Part shown: in pieces, positions 16,466 to 25,211 of the stretch | How positions within the stretch are numbered: position 1 is the first letter of the stretch | Layout: the number at the start of each line of letters is the position of its first letter | Assembly (NCBI GenBank): GCA_963840835.1 | Contig: CAWJAM010000006.1 | Location: 1 to 64,000, forward strand | Direction of reading: 5' to 3' | Length of the DNA: 64,000 nucleotides | Source of the DNA: Rubrobacter_D sp963840835 | GTDB taxonomy: Bacteria > Actinomycetota > Rubrobacteria > Rubrobacterales > Rubrobacteraceae | The notes under the pieces: generated by a model | What the model was told of the DNA's origin: nothing | Database searches by the model: none | Seen by the model: the letters and a program-made list of their open reading frames with translations, nothing else | Program-made: the position numbers and the translations under genes

Positions 16466-16492
16466 AATCGTATCGTGTGGGATCGGAGAGTC

Positions 16493-17395
16493 TCAGACCA
16501 CCCGGCTCGTTGAGGGCTCTCCCTTGGGGCCGTCCTTCTCCTGGCGGTTGACCCGGATCGAGAAGATGAGGGCGGCGATCCAGACGGCCACGATGAGGAT
16601 GTAGATCAGGATAGCGAGGACGCCGCCGATTCCGACGGCCTCGAGGAACGTCTTCATGTTCGTGACGAGGATGACGCCGCCGACGGCGGTTCCGAGGATA
16701 CGGGTTGGCAGGATACGAACGATGTAGGCGGCTATCGGGGCGGCGATAACGCCACCGAGGAGCAGGGCTCCCACGACCGTCCACGGGATCTCGGTGAAGC
16801 TCAGGGCCAGGAGGAACCCGATGCTCGCGCTGAGGGCGACGAGGAACTCGCTGGTGTCGACGGTGCCGATGATCTTACGCGGCTCCATCCGTCCTGAGGA
16901 GAGCAAGGTCGGCGTGGAGATCGGGCCCCATCCCCCGCCGCCGGCGGCGTCGAGGAAGCCGGCGACCAGACCGAGGGGTGCCAGGAAGCCCCTGGAGATG
17001 GGCCTGACCTGCACGGGCCGCTCGTGCCGCCTGAAAGAGAACCGGGCGAGCACGAAGACGCCAAGCCCGAACAGGAAGATAGCCACGATCGGCGCGGCCG
17101 CTTCGGCGGTGATGAAGGCGCTTATGACCACGGCGCCAAAGAAAGCTCCTACCGCGCCAGGTATCGCGAGCGGCCAGACCTTCGACCAGTCCACGTTCTT
17201 GAACCGCCAATGTGAGACGCCGGACGCCGCCGTCGTGCCAACCTCGGCGATGTGCACACTCGCCGAAGCCAGTGCAGGCGCGATACCAACCGCCAAAAGC
17301 AAGCTCTGCGAAGTCACCCCGTAAGCCATGCCAAGGGATCCATCAACCAACTGAGCGAGCAACCCCACGATCGCCAAGAGCAGAAAGTTAGTCAT
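16493..17395 (-). CDS. TauE/SafE-family sulfite or sulfonate exporter, copy 2
   Basis: A second 300-residue TauE/SafE protein, colinear with copy 1 and sharing long identical blocks (LVDGSLGMAYGV, GGGGWGPISTPTLLSS, RKIIGTVDTSEF). It differs mainly in loop lengths and the C-terminal tail. Same family role: export of sulfite or an organosulfonate across the membrane. Each copy keeps its own promoter, so the duplication gives two separately transcribed genes and not an operon. It is divergent from the sulfatase-fold gene at 17658, and both promoters in that spacer have the same TTGAC-N17-TAGAGT-N26-motif layout. Confidence 0.85.
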   Translation of the reverse strand: MTNFLLLAIVGLLAQLVDGSLGMAYGVTSQSLLLAVGIAPALASASVHIAEVGTTAASGVSHWRFKNVDWSKVWPLAIPGAVGAFFGAVVISAFITAEAAAPIVAIFLFGLGVFVLARFSFRRHERPVQVRPISRGFLAPLGLVAGFLDAAGGGGWGPISTPTLLSSGRMEPRKIIGTVDTSEFLVALSASIGFLLALSFTEIPWTVVGALLLGGVIAAPIAAYIVRILPTRILGTAVGGVILVTNMKTFLEAVGIGGVLAILIYILIVAVWIAALIFSIRVNRQEKDGPKGEPSTSRVV

Positions 17396-17436
17396 TTACC
17401 TCGTGCCTCCGTTTTTCACTTTGCCCATCATTTCTA

Positions 17437-17500
17437 CCTTGTCTATTATTCCGGTATGAAAGATTCGTCGCACTCTATTAGGTGCACACGCGAGTGTCAA
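17437..17500 (-). promoter_or_regulatory. Promoter and operator of tauE-2
   Basis: Minus strand: TTGACA (17495-17500), 17 bp, TAGAGT (17472-17477), 26 bp, TAGACAAGG (17437-17445). The -35, spacer length and -10 hexamer are identical to those of tauE-1, although the spacer sequences differ. Confidence 0.7.
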
Positions 17501-17573
17501 GGTCTTTCGGCAATAGAATTGCGCGAGTTCCAAGAAAATCTTCGAGTTTCTTAAAATTTCTACGCAAATGCCC

Positions 17574-17637
17574 TTGACGCGGCGCCAGAGCTGTTCTAGA
17601 GTCCTCATCGCATTGTTAATTAACTTAGTAGGCAAAG
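17574..17637 (+). promoter_or_regulatory. Promoter and operator of sulfatase-fold gene 1
   Basis: TTGACG (17574-17579), 17 bp, TAGAGT (17597-17602), 26 bp, TAGGCAAAG (17629-17637). The palindrome TTAATTAA precedes the motif. The motif ends about 20 bp before the ATG at 17658. Confidence 0.7.
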
Positions 17638-17657
17638 AGAGCAAGAGGGGAGAAGAG

Positions 17658-19091
17658 ATGGATCGTCCAAACGTGGTAATGATCGTGGCTGACACGTTCC
17701 GCAGGGATCATATGGGGGCATACGGGAACCCGTTCATCAGCACGCCGCACCTCGACGAGTTCGCGCGTTCTTCTGTGGTTTTCGACCAGCACGTGATCTC
17801 CTCCTTCCCCACGATGCCGGCCCGGGCCGACATGCTGACGGGGACGTTCTCCTACACGCACATGGGTTGGGAGCCTTTGCCGAGGCACTTGACGACGTTG
17901 CCTGATGCCCTCTCCAAGGCCGGCTACCACACCATGGGGGTCGTTGACACGCCTTTCTTCATCCGCAACGGTTTCGGCTACGACCGGGGCTTCGACGACT
18001 TCATCTGGGTCAGGGGCCAGGGCGACGACACAAGGCCACACGAGCGGGCTGACGCGCGTTCGACGTGGCGTTCTGAGGAGGACAGGATGGTCGCGCGCAC
18101 GCTCACGCAGGCCGAGCGGTGGCTGGAGCGCCACAACGAGGAGCAGTTCTTCCTCTACATTGACACGTGGGACCCGCACGAGCCGTGGGACGCGCCCGAC
18201 TATTACACGAAGAGGTATCGGGAGGGATACGCGGGGGAGCAGATCTACCCCGCCTACGGTAACTGGAAGAAGGCCGGCCTCGAAAAGGACGACGTCGACC
18301 TCGGCCACGCCACCTACTGCGGCGAGGTCTCGATGGTGGACTTCTGGATCGGGCGACTCCTGGCGAAGCTCGACGCCCTGGGCTTGCGTGAGAACACGGT
18401 CGTGCTCTTCACCTCGGACCACGGCTTCTACTTCGGGGAGCACGACTACTTCGGCAAGGCCGAGTGGGTGCACGACCCGGAAGCTGCCGTGACGGAGGAC
18501 TCTGCGGTCCCCGAATGGCTGCAAGAGTCCTGGCTCCTTACAGTCGAGCGGTCTCCCCTGTACAAGGAGCTCACCAACATCCCCCTGATGGTGCGTGGAC
18601 CGGGCCTGGAGCCGGGGCGCACGCAGGCGATGACCACGGCCCCGGATCTGGCGCCAACGATCCTCGACCTCGTTGGACTGGGGGGCGTGCCGACGACCAT
18701 GACCGGCGATTCCTTCGGTGGCGTCCTCGACGGGAGCAGAGAGGAGCACAGGCCGCTCGTGGTCAGTTCCTGGCCGTTGTATCTGGCCAAGGGTGAGATC
18801 ATCACCGCCGTAGACTCCAAGGCGCGCAGGATCGACGACTACATGCCGGTCACCGTGACCACGCCGGAGCGGTCCCTGATCCTAGGCGGACCCGACGACG
18901 AGCCCGAGCTCTACGACCTCGCCCGAGACCCGCAAGAACGGGACAACACCTGGGCCACGAGCGGCGGAGAAGGAGCGTTGCTCGCCGAGCAGGCCCTCTC
19001 GTTCCTCGAAGGCGTGCGCACGCCGGACGAGTACCTTGCCCCTCGCTACGAGGCGGTAGAGAAGTGGAGGGCCGTCAGAGAGTCCGCGTAA
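17658..19091 (+). CDS. Sulfatase-fold hydrolase with Thr nucleophile site
   Basis: A 477-residue alkaline-phosphatase-superfamily hydrolase annotated by fold as a sulfatase. Metal-site residues are recognisable (Asp12 in IVADTFRRDHMGAYG; FTSDHGFYFGEH further on). The position of the formylglycine Cys/Ser in CxPxR is Thr52 (TMPARADMLTG), so maturation by a formylglycine-generating enzyme is impossible. Thr nucleophiles occur in phospho-transferring relatives of the superfamily (LtaS, NPP). A sulfatase, phosphodiesterase or phosphonoester hydrolase role therefore stays open. There is no signal peptide from ATG 17658, which follows GAGGGGAG. It shares the promoter type of the divergent tauE-2. 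Confidence 0.82.
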   Translation: MDRPNVVMIVADTFRRDHMGAYGNPFISTPHLDEFARSSVVFDQHVISSFPTMPARADMLTGTFSYTHMGWEPLPRHLTTLPDALSKAGYHTMGVVDTPFFIRNGFGYDRGFDDFIWVRGQGDDTRPHERADARSTWRSEEDRMVARTLTQAERWLERHNEEQFFLYIDTWDPHEPWDAPDYYTKRYREGYAGEQIYPAYGNWKKAGLEKDDVDLGHATYCGEVSMVDFWIGRLLAKLDALGLRENTVVLFTSDHGFYFGEHDYFGKAEWVHDPEAAVTEDSAVPEWLQESWLLTVERSPLYKELTNIPLMVRGPGLEPGRTQAMTTAPDLAPTILDLVGLGGVPTTMTGDSFGGVLDGSREEHRPLVVSSWPLYLAKGEIITAVDSKARRIDDYMPVTVTTPERSLILGGPDDEPELYDLARDPQERDNTWATSGGEGALLAEQALSFLEGVRTPDEYLAPRYEAVEKWRAVRESA

Positions 19092-19125
19092 CTCAACGCA
19101 TCTGAGAAGACCAAGACCAGCCGCG

Positions 19126-19152
19126 CGTCGCTCGTAGAGCCGCGCGGCTGGT
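19126..19152 (+). terminator. Hairpin after sulfatase-fold gene 1
   Basis: ACCAGCCGCGCG / CGCGCGGCTGGT, 12-bp perfect stem, followed by TTCGTT. It separates the sulfatase-fold gene from the cyclodeaminase-lyase-transporter operon. Confidence 0.75.
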
Positions 19153-19271
19153 TTCGTTACCGCTGACGAACAGGAAACCAACGGAATGGGCCATCGCCCG
19201 AAAGAAGGCATGCGCGCGTTAGAGGTGTATGATCCCGTAATGATGAGGAGCCTGGCCGCAGGCAGCAGCCC

Positions 19272-20300
19272 GTGAACGAGGCGCGGCTTCGCTTTGTCTC
19301 CGATCTGGACGTGGATCGTCTACGGTTGACGCCTCAGGAGATCCTCGGTGCCGTCGAGACGGCGGTACGGGCGCAGGGCGAGGGCGAGGTGGTGCTCGAG
19401 CCAAGGGTGCACCTGATACCGCCGAACGGGGGGAAAGGCCACTTCAACGTCCTCCGCGGGTACGTTGGGCCTGAGGGCGTCTGCGGCGTGAAGATCGTGG
19501 GGGACTTCGTCGAGAACTACCGGCTTGGGCTCCCGAGTGAAGTCGCGCTCGTCAACCTCTTCGATCCAGAGACGGGCGTGCCGCTCGGGGTGGTGGACGG
19601 GACCATGATCACGAGCGCCAGGACCGGCGCCCTCACCGCGCTCGGCGCGAAGCACCTCGCCCGCCCCGACAGCAAGGTGCTCGGCCACGTCGGGGCGCGC
19701 GGGACGGCGTGGTGGAACGTGACCATGCTCGACGACCTCTTCGACTTCGAGGAGATCCGGGTCACAAGCAAACGCCCTGAGTCCAGGGAGGTGTTCGCCC
19801 GAAACCTGACGGAACACCTCGGCAAGCCCGTGAAGGCTGTGGCCACGGCGGAGGAGGCGCTCGCCGGGGCGAACATCATGGTCGAGGCCTCGCGCCTCAC
19901 TGAGCCTGAGGTCCTTTTGGAGACGAGGTGGGTCACGCCGGGGACATTCGTGGTGCCGTATGGGACCATTAGCGCCGTGGAGATCTCGCTGACAGACGTG
20001 ATGGACAAGGTAGTGGTGGACGACTGGGGGCAGGCGAGCGCGGGCCGGTTCGGGGCGCTCAGACGGCATGTGGACGAAGGTCTGCTCACAAGGGAGAACC
20101 TCCACGCCGAGATCGGGGACATCGTGGCAGGGCATGCTCCGGGTCGTGAGCGGCCGGAGGAGAGGATATTGTTCTGGCACCGTGGTCTGGCGACGACGGA
20201 CGTGGCGCTGGCGTACCTGATCCTGCGCCGCGCCGAAGAGGCCGGGCTCGGGACCGTCATCGAGACCGGATACGGCAGGAAAGAGAGTGGTGGCGTGTGA
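19272..20300 (+). CDS. Ornithine cyclodeaminase/mu-crystallin family protein
   Basis: A 342-residue member of the OCD/mu-crystallin family, whose enzymes include ornithine cyclodeaminase, alanine dehydrogenase and ketimine reductases using NAD(P)H. The conserved block GVVDGTMITSARTGALTALG lies near residues 108-127 and the substrate Lys in VCGVKIVGD near 70-78. The Rossmann turn reads GHVGARGTAW, a variation on the usual GxGxQA, so cofactor binding deserves a check. GTG 19272 begins an operon: its stop overlaps the lyase start by four bases (GTGA). Its role beside a HAL-like lyase and a quaternary-amine-type importer is unknown. It may process the amine or the keto product. Confidence 0.8.
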   Translation: MNEARLRFVSDLDVDRLRLTPQEILGAVETAVRAQGEGEVVLEPRVHLIPPNGGKGHFNVLRGYVGPEGVCGVKIVGDFVENYRLGLPSEVALVNLFDPETGVPLGVVDGTMITSARTGALTALGAKHLARPDSKVLGHVGARGTAWWNVTMLDDLFDFEEIRVTSKRPESREVFARNLTEHLGKPVKAVATAEEALAGANIMVEASRLTEPEVLLETRWVTPGTFVVPYGTISAVEISLTDVMDKVVVDDWGQASAGRFGALRRHVDEGLLTRENLHAEIGDIVAGHAPGRERPEERILFWHRGLATTDVALAYLILRRAEEAGLGTVIETGYGRKESGGV

Positions 20301-21808
20301 TCGAGATCCAGCACCCCGCTGACCTGGATCTGGAGACGATAGAAGATATCGCCTTCGGAGATCAGCCTTTGAGGCTCCATCCCGGGTTGCTCGAGGAGTT
20401 GCGCCGCTCTCACGAGGAGATGGTCGCCGCGCTCTCGGGCGGCCAGCGCGTGTACGGCGTGAACACCGGGATGGGATACCTCGCTGGCACGGACCTGCGG
20501 GGAGTGGAGCTCGAGCGTCACCAGCGGAACCTGCTTCTCGGGCGCGCCGTCGGGTCGCCGCCTTACCTTCCGGCGGAGGAGGTGCGTGCCCTGATGGCGG
20601 TGCGCCTGATCAACCTGATCAGCGGCTACGCCGGGGCCACGCCGGAACTCTGCCGGTTTCTGGTAGACCGTCTCAACGACGGGTTCATCCCCGCCGTCCC
20701 GCGCGGCGGCGTCGGCAGCGCCGGAGAGGTGATACCGCTTTCGCACGCCTTCCAGACTTTCCTCGGCATAGGCCACGTCCTCGAACCGGACGGAAGCGTG
20801 AAGGACGCGGCCCTCGCACTGGCCGAACGCCGCGTCCAGCCCTACGAACCTGCGGCGAAGGAAGGCATCGCACTCCTGGCCGGATGTCCAGGGGCAGTCG
20901 CGCTCGCCATCGCACGGCGGCGCTCCGTTGCGATTCTCTCCCGCCAGTTGCTCACGGGCGCGGCCTGCTCGGTAGATGCTCTGCGCGCTCCTTTGGAGAT
21001 ATACGGGGATCGCGGAGACCGGCTGCACGCTGATCCCGTGTTGTTCGGCGTTCTCCTCAGGCTGCGGGCCGCGCTGCGGGGTTCCGACGAGGAAAGGTTC
21101 GGGATGCAGGCCCCGGTCTCGTTCCGGGTGGCGCCGCAGGTGCTCGCCCACGTCGAACGCGCCATCATCCGGTTCACCGAAGACATCGACCGCGCCGTCG
21201 GCTCGGTGAGCGACTCACCGGCTTTCGTGGAGGGGCGGTTCGTGACGACCGGGGCTTTCCACGAGGTGGAGTTGGCCGCCGGGTTCGACGCGCTCTCGGG
21301 CGCCCTGATCCGGGCCGCCGAGCTCTCGGGACAGAGGGTCCACCGCCTGCTCGATAGCCGCTTTTCCGGCCTGCCCGACCAGCTCACGCCCAACCCCGGT
21401 CCTTCTTGCGGCCTGATCGTGGTCCACAAGCGCGTCGTCGGGACACTCAACGAGCTGCGCCGTCTCGCCGCACCGGCCTCGGTCGGTTCCGCCGACACAT
21501 CCCTCGGCCAGGAGGACGCCATGACGTTCGCCTTCGAGGCCGCAGAGAAGCTCCGCCGGGTGGAGGGGTTGGTGCGGGACGTGCTCGCGTGCGAGCTCCT
21601 CGTAGCGCGGCAGGCGTGGGCGCTGCGTGGCGCCGGGACGCCGTCCGGCCTGGAGGAGGTCGCGAGGCGGCTCATGGATGCCGTCGCGCCGGTGGAGGAG
21701 GACCGTCCGCCTGGTCCTGATCTGACACGGCTCGTCGGGATGCTGGAGCGAGGCGAGTTCGGAGAAACCCTCGGGCAGCGTAACCGGAGAACGGAGAGCG
21801 TGCGATGA
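20297..21808 (+). CDS. HAL/PAL-family lyase lacking a normal MIO triad
   Basis: A 503-residue protein with the full aromatic amino acid ammonia-lyase fold. It keeps Tyr53 in RVYGVNTGMG, HQRNLL near 75-80, the Arg segment APVSFRVAPQV, and GQEDAM near 410. The cofactor-forming Ala-Ser-Gly is Ser141-Ala142-Gly143 (GGVGSAGEVIPLSH), so the central Ser needed to form MIO is missing. A classical histidine or phenylalanine ammonia-lyase is therefore unlikely. HAL-fold enzymes such as ergothionase eliminate trimethylamine from betaine-type substrates. The next four genes encode an OpuC/EgtUV-like importer, which makes a quaternary-amine lyase the best guess. It overlaps both neighbours by four bases. 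Confidence 0.82.
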   Translation: MIEIQHPADLDLETIEDIAFGDQPLRLHPGLLEELRRSHEEMVAALSGGQRVYGVNTGMGYLAGTDLRGVELERHQRNLLLGRAVGSPPYLPAEEVRALMAVRLINLISGYAGATPELCRFLVDRLNDGFIPAVPRGGVGSAGEVIPLSHAFQTFLGIGHVLEPDGSVKDAALALAERRVQPYEPAAKEGIALLAGCPGAVALAIARRRSVAILSRQLLTGAACSVDALRAPLEIYGDRGDRLHADPVLFGVLLRLRAALRGSDEERFGMQAPVSFRVAPQVLAHVERAIIRFTEDIDRAVGSVSDSPAFVEGRFVTTGAFHEVELAAGFDALSGALIRAAELSGQRVHRLLDSRFSGLPDQLTPNPGPSCGLIVVHKRVVGTLNELRRLAAPASVGSADTSLGQEDAMTFAFEAAEKLRRVEGLVRDVLACELLVARQAWALRGAGTPSGLEEVARRLMDAVAPVEEDRPPGPDLTRLVGMLERGEFGETLGQRNRRTESVR

Positions 21809-22896
21809 TCACCTTCGAGTCCGTCACCAAGCGATACCCTGACGGGACGGTCGCGGCAGACGACCTCAGCTTCGAGGTCCCCGAGGGCGAGCTGGTGGTC
21901 CTCGTCGGCCCGAGCGGGTGCGGCAAGACCACCGCGCTTCGTATGGTCAACCGAATGATCGAACCGACCGAGGGGCGCATAAGCGTGAACGGGCAGGACG
22001 CCGCGAGCGTGCCTGCCCCCACTCTGCGGCGCGACATAGGCTATGTCATACAGCAAGTCGGCCTCTTCCCCCACCTCACCATCGCCGACAACGTCGCCAC
22101 GGTCCCGAGCCTGATCGGCTGGGACAAAGAACGCACCGACGAGCGGGTCGAGGAGTTGATAGACACGGTCGGCCTCTCCCAGGAGGTCGCCGGCCGTTAC
22201 CCGCGCCAGCTCTCGGGCGGCCAGCAGCAGCGTGTCGGCGTCGCCCGGGCGCTCGCCGCGGACCCGCCCATAATGCTCATGGATGAACCGTTCGGGGCCG
22301 TCGACCCGATAGTGAGAGAGTTGCTACAGGACGAGTTCCTCCGTTTGCAAAGGGAGCTGAAGAAGACGATCATCTTCGTGACCCACGACATAGACGAGGC
22401 GATGAAGATGGGCGACCGTATCGCCATCTTCAACGTCGGGGGTGTGTTGGAACAGTACGCCACCCCGACGGACCTCCTCGCCGCACCGGTGAACGACTTC
22501 GTGGTCGACTTCCTCGGCGCCGAGCGCAACCTCAAGCGGCTCGCCCTCATCCCCGTCTCCGCCGTCGAGCCAGAATCCGGGCCGCTGGTCTCGGCGGACG
22601 CCCCAGCAGACCGCGCGAAGGAGGCGGCGCGCGAATCGGGCACGAGGTGGGTGCTCGTCTCTGACGCGGAGAAGCGTGTGCAAGGCTGGGTCTCCACTGA
22701 TGACCTCGGCGGACGGGAGACGGTAGAAGAGGCGGAGGTGCATCCTTTCGGTCACTTCGTGACGCGTGATGAGTCGCTGCGGGCCGCTCTGGACGCCATG
22801 GTCGAGTCACCGCTGGGCGTGGCCGTCAGGGTGGACGAAGATGGCCGCTACGAGGGTGTTGTTACGCACAACACCCTGACCGGGGAGCTGGAGTAG
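21805..22896 (+). CDS. ABC importer ATPase with CBS domain (OpuC/EgtV type)
   Basis: A 363-residue ATPase of the quaternary-ammonium uptake family. Walker A GPSGCGKTT is at residues 35-43, the signature LSGGQ at 136-140, and Walker B LMLMD-like IMLMDEPFG ends at Asp160-Glu161. The C-terminal 90 residues (VLVSDAEKRVQGWVSTDD onward) form one or two CBS repeats, the ionic-strength or ligand sensor found in OpuCA and in the ergothioneine transporter EgtV. It overlaps the lyase stop by four bases and is followed three bases later by the first permease, so lyase and transporter are one transcript. It works on the cytoplasmic face. Confidence 0.9.
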   Translation: MITFESVTKRYPDGTVAADDLSFEVPEGELVVLVGPSGCGKTTALRMVNRMIEPTEGRISVNGQDAASVPAPTLRRDIGYVIQQVGLFPHLTIADNVATVPSLIGWDKERTDERVEELIDTVGLSQEVAGRYPRQLSGGQQQRVGVARALAADPPIMLMDEPFGAVDPIVRELLQDEFLRLQRELKKTIIFVTHDIDEAMKMGDRIAIFNVGGVLEQYATPTDLLAAPVNDFVVDFLGAERNLKRLALIPVSAVEPESGPLVSADAPADRAKEAARESGTRWVLVSDAEKRVQGWVSTDDLGGRETVEEAEVHPFGHFVTRDESLRAALDAMVESPLGVAVRVDEDGRYEGVVTHNTLTGELE

Positions 22897-22899
22897 CGG

Positions 22900-23550
22900 A
22901 TGTTCCAGGGTCTCTTCGACTGGGCCTGGGTCGTGGACAATCTCGGAGACATCTGGGCGGATCTCGCCGAGCACATCGTGCTTACGGTCGTCCCCGTCGG
23001 CCTCGGCTTTCTTATGGCGTTCCCGATGGCGCTGGCGTCCATTCGCTGGCCCCGGCTCTACTCGCCGCTCCTTGGGGTGGCGGGTATCCTATTCTCGATC
23101 CCGACCCTGGCCCTGTTCGTGGTAATGATTCCGTTCACGGGTCTCTCCAAGGCCACGGCCATCATCCCTCTGACGCTGTACACGCTTCTGATACTGCTGC
23201 GCAACACGGTGGAGGGTTTGAAGGGTGTGCCCTCGCACGTCAGGGAGGCTGCGGAGGCGATGGGCTACACGCGCACGCGCCAGCTCTTCCGCATCGAGCT
23301 GCCCCTGGCGGTGCCCGTCATAGTCGCGGGGCTGCGCATAGCGACGGTCAACACCATCGCTTACGTGGCGATCACGGCCCTGATCGGGCAGGGCGGGCTG
23401 GGCAACCTGTTTATGGACGGTTTCCTGCGCCAGTTCCCGACGCCCCTGATCGTTGGCCTCGTGCTCTCGGTGACGCTTGCGGTGGCGGCTGACCTGGGGC
23501 TGCTCGGCGTGCAGCGCGTCCTGACCCCCTGGCAGAGGGACCCACGATAA
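22900..23550 (+). CDS. ABC importer permease 1 (OpuCB type)
   Basis: A 216-residue permease with five or six helices, of the OpuCB/YehW kind. The ATPase-contact loop EAAEAMGYTRTRQLFRIELP lies near 127-146, followed by the conserved AYVAITALIGQGGLG. It forms the membrane channel with the next permease. The start at 22900 lies three bases after the ATPase stop, and its GAG-rich ribosome site is inside the ATPase gene. Unlike EgtU or OpuFB, the permease is not fused to a binding domain; the binding protein is separate at 24294. Confidence 0.88.
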   Translation: MFQGLFDWAWVVDNLGDIWADLAEHIVLTVVPVGLGFLMAFPMALASIRWPRLYSPLLGVAGILFSIPTLALFVVMIPFTGLSKATAIIPLTLYTLLILLRNTVEGLKGVPSHVREAAEAMGYTRTRQLFRIELPLAVPVIVAGLRIATVNTIAYVAITALIGQGGLGNLFMDGFLRQFPTPLIVGLVLSVTLAVAADLGLLGVQRVLTPWQRDPR

Positions 23551-23551
23551 C

Positions 23552-24265
23552 ATGGTCGAGGTCATAACCAGCCTCGTCGCGTGGTTCGCCGACCCCATAA
23601 ACTGGCAGGGGCCAAACGGCATCCCGACCCGCGTACTCGAGCACATCTACTACTCGGTGCTCGCCATCGTCCTTGCCGTTGTGATCGCGCAGCCGGTCGG
23701 GATCTTTATCGGGCACACGGGCCGCGGGGGGGCCGTGGCGATTAACTTCTCCAACGCCGCAAGGGCCGTTCCAACGTTCGGGGTGATCCTACTTACCTTC
23801 CTCGTGGCCGGCATAGGGCTGGCACCCGTCCTGGTGGCGCTCGTGGTGCTGGCTATTCCCTCGATGGTGACGAACACCTACGCAGGCTTCCGCGCCGTTG
23901 ACCGCGACGTACGCGACTCGGCGGAGGGGATGGGAATGACGGGGTGGCAGGTAGTGCGGCGGGTGGAGATCCCGGTGGCCATGCCGCTTATCATGGCTGG
24001 CGTAAGGATCTCGGCGGTTCAGATCGTGGCGACCGCGACCTTCGCCGCGGTCGTCAGCCTGGGCGGCCTCGGACGCTACATCATAGATGGGCTCGCCCAG
24101 CGCGACCTGACGCAGGTGCTCGCGGGCGCGATCCTGGTAGCAGCCCTCTCGTTGCTCACAGAGCTGGGACTCTCCCGCCTCCAGAGGGTCGTCGTCTCGA
24201 ACGGACTGCAAGAGGAGAGCGAGGAGGCCAACTTGGAGACGAGGTTGGAAGGCAGGACGGGTTAG
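23552..24265 (+). CDS. ABC importer permease 2 (OpuCD type)
   Basis: A 237-residue second permease, six helices, paralogous to the previous gene. The EAA-like loop DSAEGMGMTGWQVVRRVEIP lies near residues 122-141, and VVSLGGLGRYIIDGL matches OpuCD-type proteins. The start follows the previous stop by one base. A hydrophilic tail of about 25 residues rich in Glu ends the protein. Two distinct permeases, one ATPase and one lipoprotein match the four-gene OpuC/YehZYXW layout for betaine-type solutes. Confidence 0.88.
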   Translation: MVEVITSLVAWFADPINWQGPNGIPTRVLEHIYYSVLAIVLAVVIAQPVGIFIGHTGRGGAVAINFSNAARAVPTFGVILLTFLVAGIGLAPVLVALVVLAIPSMVTNTYAGFRAVDRDVRDSAEGMGMTGWQVVRRVEIPVAMPLIMAGVRISAVQIVATATFAAVVSLGGLGRYIIDGLAQRDLTQVLAGAILVAALSLLTELGLSRLQRVVVSNGLQEESEEANLETRLEGRTG

Positions 24266-24293
24266 CAAATGTGTGTACCGGAAGGAGCCGTGG

Positions 24294-25211
24294 ATGAAGT
24301 TTAGAGAGAGATGTTTGGTGTTGGCAGTAGGGCTCGTTTCGCTGCTCGTGATCGCGGCGGGTTGTGGTGGCGGGCAGGACGCGCTGCAGGAGGGTGGTGG
24401 CGGGAGCGGTTTCGTTGTAGGGTCGGCGAACTTCCCGGAGCAGTTGATCCTGGGCAACATGTACGCCGACGTGATCGAAGACCAGGGTATCGAGGTCGAA
24501 CGCAGGCTCAACCTCGGCACGCGCGAGGTGGTCTTCCCGTCGCTGGAGAGCGGGGAGATCACGCTCGTGCCAGAGTACAATGGCGCCCTTTTGGCCTACC
24601 TGAGCAAGGGAGAGTCGGACGTGACGAACCCTGAGGAGACCACGAAACAACTCAGAGAGGCGCTCCCTGAGAGCCTGATCGCCCTCGAAGCATCAGACGC
24701 GCAGGATAAGGACGCCCTCGTGGTCACCCAGCAAACCGCGAATAAGTACGACCTCCAGAACACCTCCGATCTGGCCCCTGTCGCGGAAGGGCTCATAGTC
24801 GGCGGTCCCCCCGAGATGGCCGAGCGCGATGACGGCCTGCCGGGGCTCAAGCGCGTGTACGGCATCGAGTTCGAGGAGTTCAAGCCGCTGGATGCTGGCG
24901 GCCCCCTCACCATCGAGGCCCTGGCCAATGGAGACATAGACGTCGGGCGGATGTTCACCAGCCAGGGCATCATAGATGCGCGTGGCTGGGTCGTGCTGGC
25001 TGACGACAAGGAACTGAGCCCGGCCCAGAACATCGTCCCGATCATCCGCAAGCAGGACAGCAACGCGAAGATAGAGAACGCGCTGAACGAGCTCTCAGCG
25101 ACGCTGAAGACCGAAGACCTGAAGAAGCTGAACAAGCGCGTCGAGGTCGACAAAGAAGACCCCGAAGACGTCGCCAGAGACTACCTGAAGCAAAAGGGGC
25201 TACTGGAATAA
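24294..25211 (+). CDS. Quaternary-amine-type substrate-binding lipoprotein
   Basis: A 305-residue extracellular lipoprotein of the OpuAC/OpuCC/ProX family. The signal peptide ends in a lipobox (VIAAGC, Cys about residue 24). SANFPEQLILGNMYADVIED and VPEYNGALLAYLSKGE are typical of ligand-binding lobe 1. The aromatic cage that holds a trimethylammonium head in betaine binders cannot be confirmed by eye: only a few Tyr and Trp are present in the expected loops, so the ligand is open. ATG 24294 is chosen over GTG 24273 because GGAAGGAG lies between them. A degraded fragment of a paralogue occurs at 31804. Confidence 0.87.
   Translation: MKFRERCLVLAVGLVSLLVIAAGCGGGQDALQEGGGGSGFVVGSANFPEQLILGNMYADVIEDQGIEVERRLNLGTREVVFPSLESGEITLVPEYNGALLAYLSKGESDVTNPEETTKQLREALPESLIALEASDAQDKDALVVTQQTANKYDLQNTSDLAPVAEGLIVGGPPEMAERDDGLPGLKRVYGIEFEEFKPLDAGGPLTIEALANGDIDVGRMFTSQGIIDARGWVVLADDKELSPAQNIVPIIRKQDSNAKIENALNELSATLKTEDLKKLNKRVEVDKEDPEDVARDYLKQKGLLE

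Noticed and set aside
17625..18749. 374-residue minus-strand frame in the sulfatase-fold gene
   Set aside because: An antisense shadow; the + frame has sulfatase-fold motifs, promoter, ribosome site and terminator.
19517..21151. 544-residue minus-strand frame across the cyclodeaminase and lyase genes
   Set aside because: It crosses the junction of two well-supported + genes and has the composition of an antisense shadow.
20297..21808. Histidine ammonia-lyase (hutH)
   Set aside because: The Ala-Ser-Gly triad is Ser-Ala-Gly, and no urocanase, imidazolonepropionase or other hut gene is nearby.
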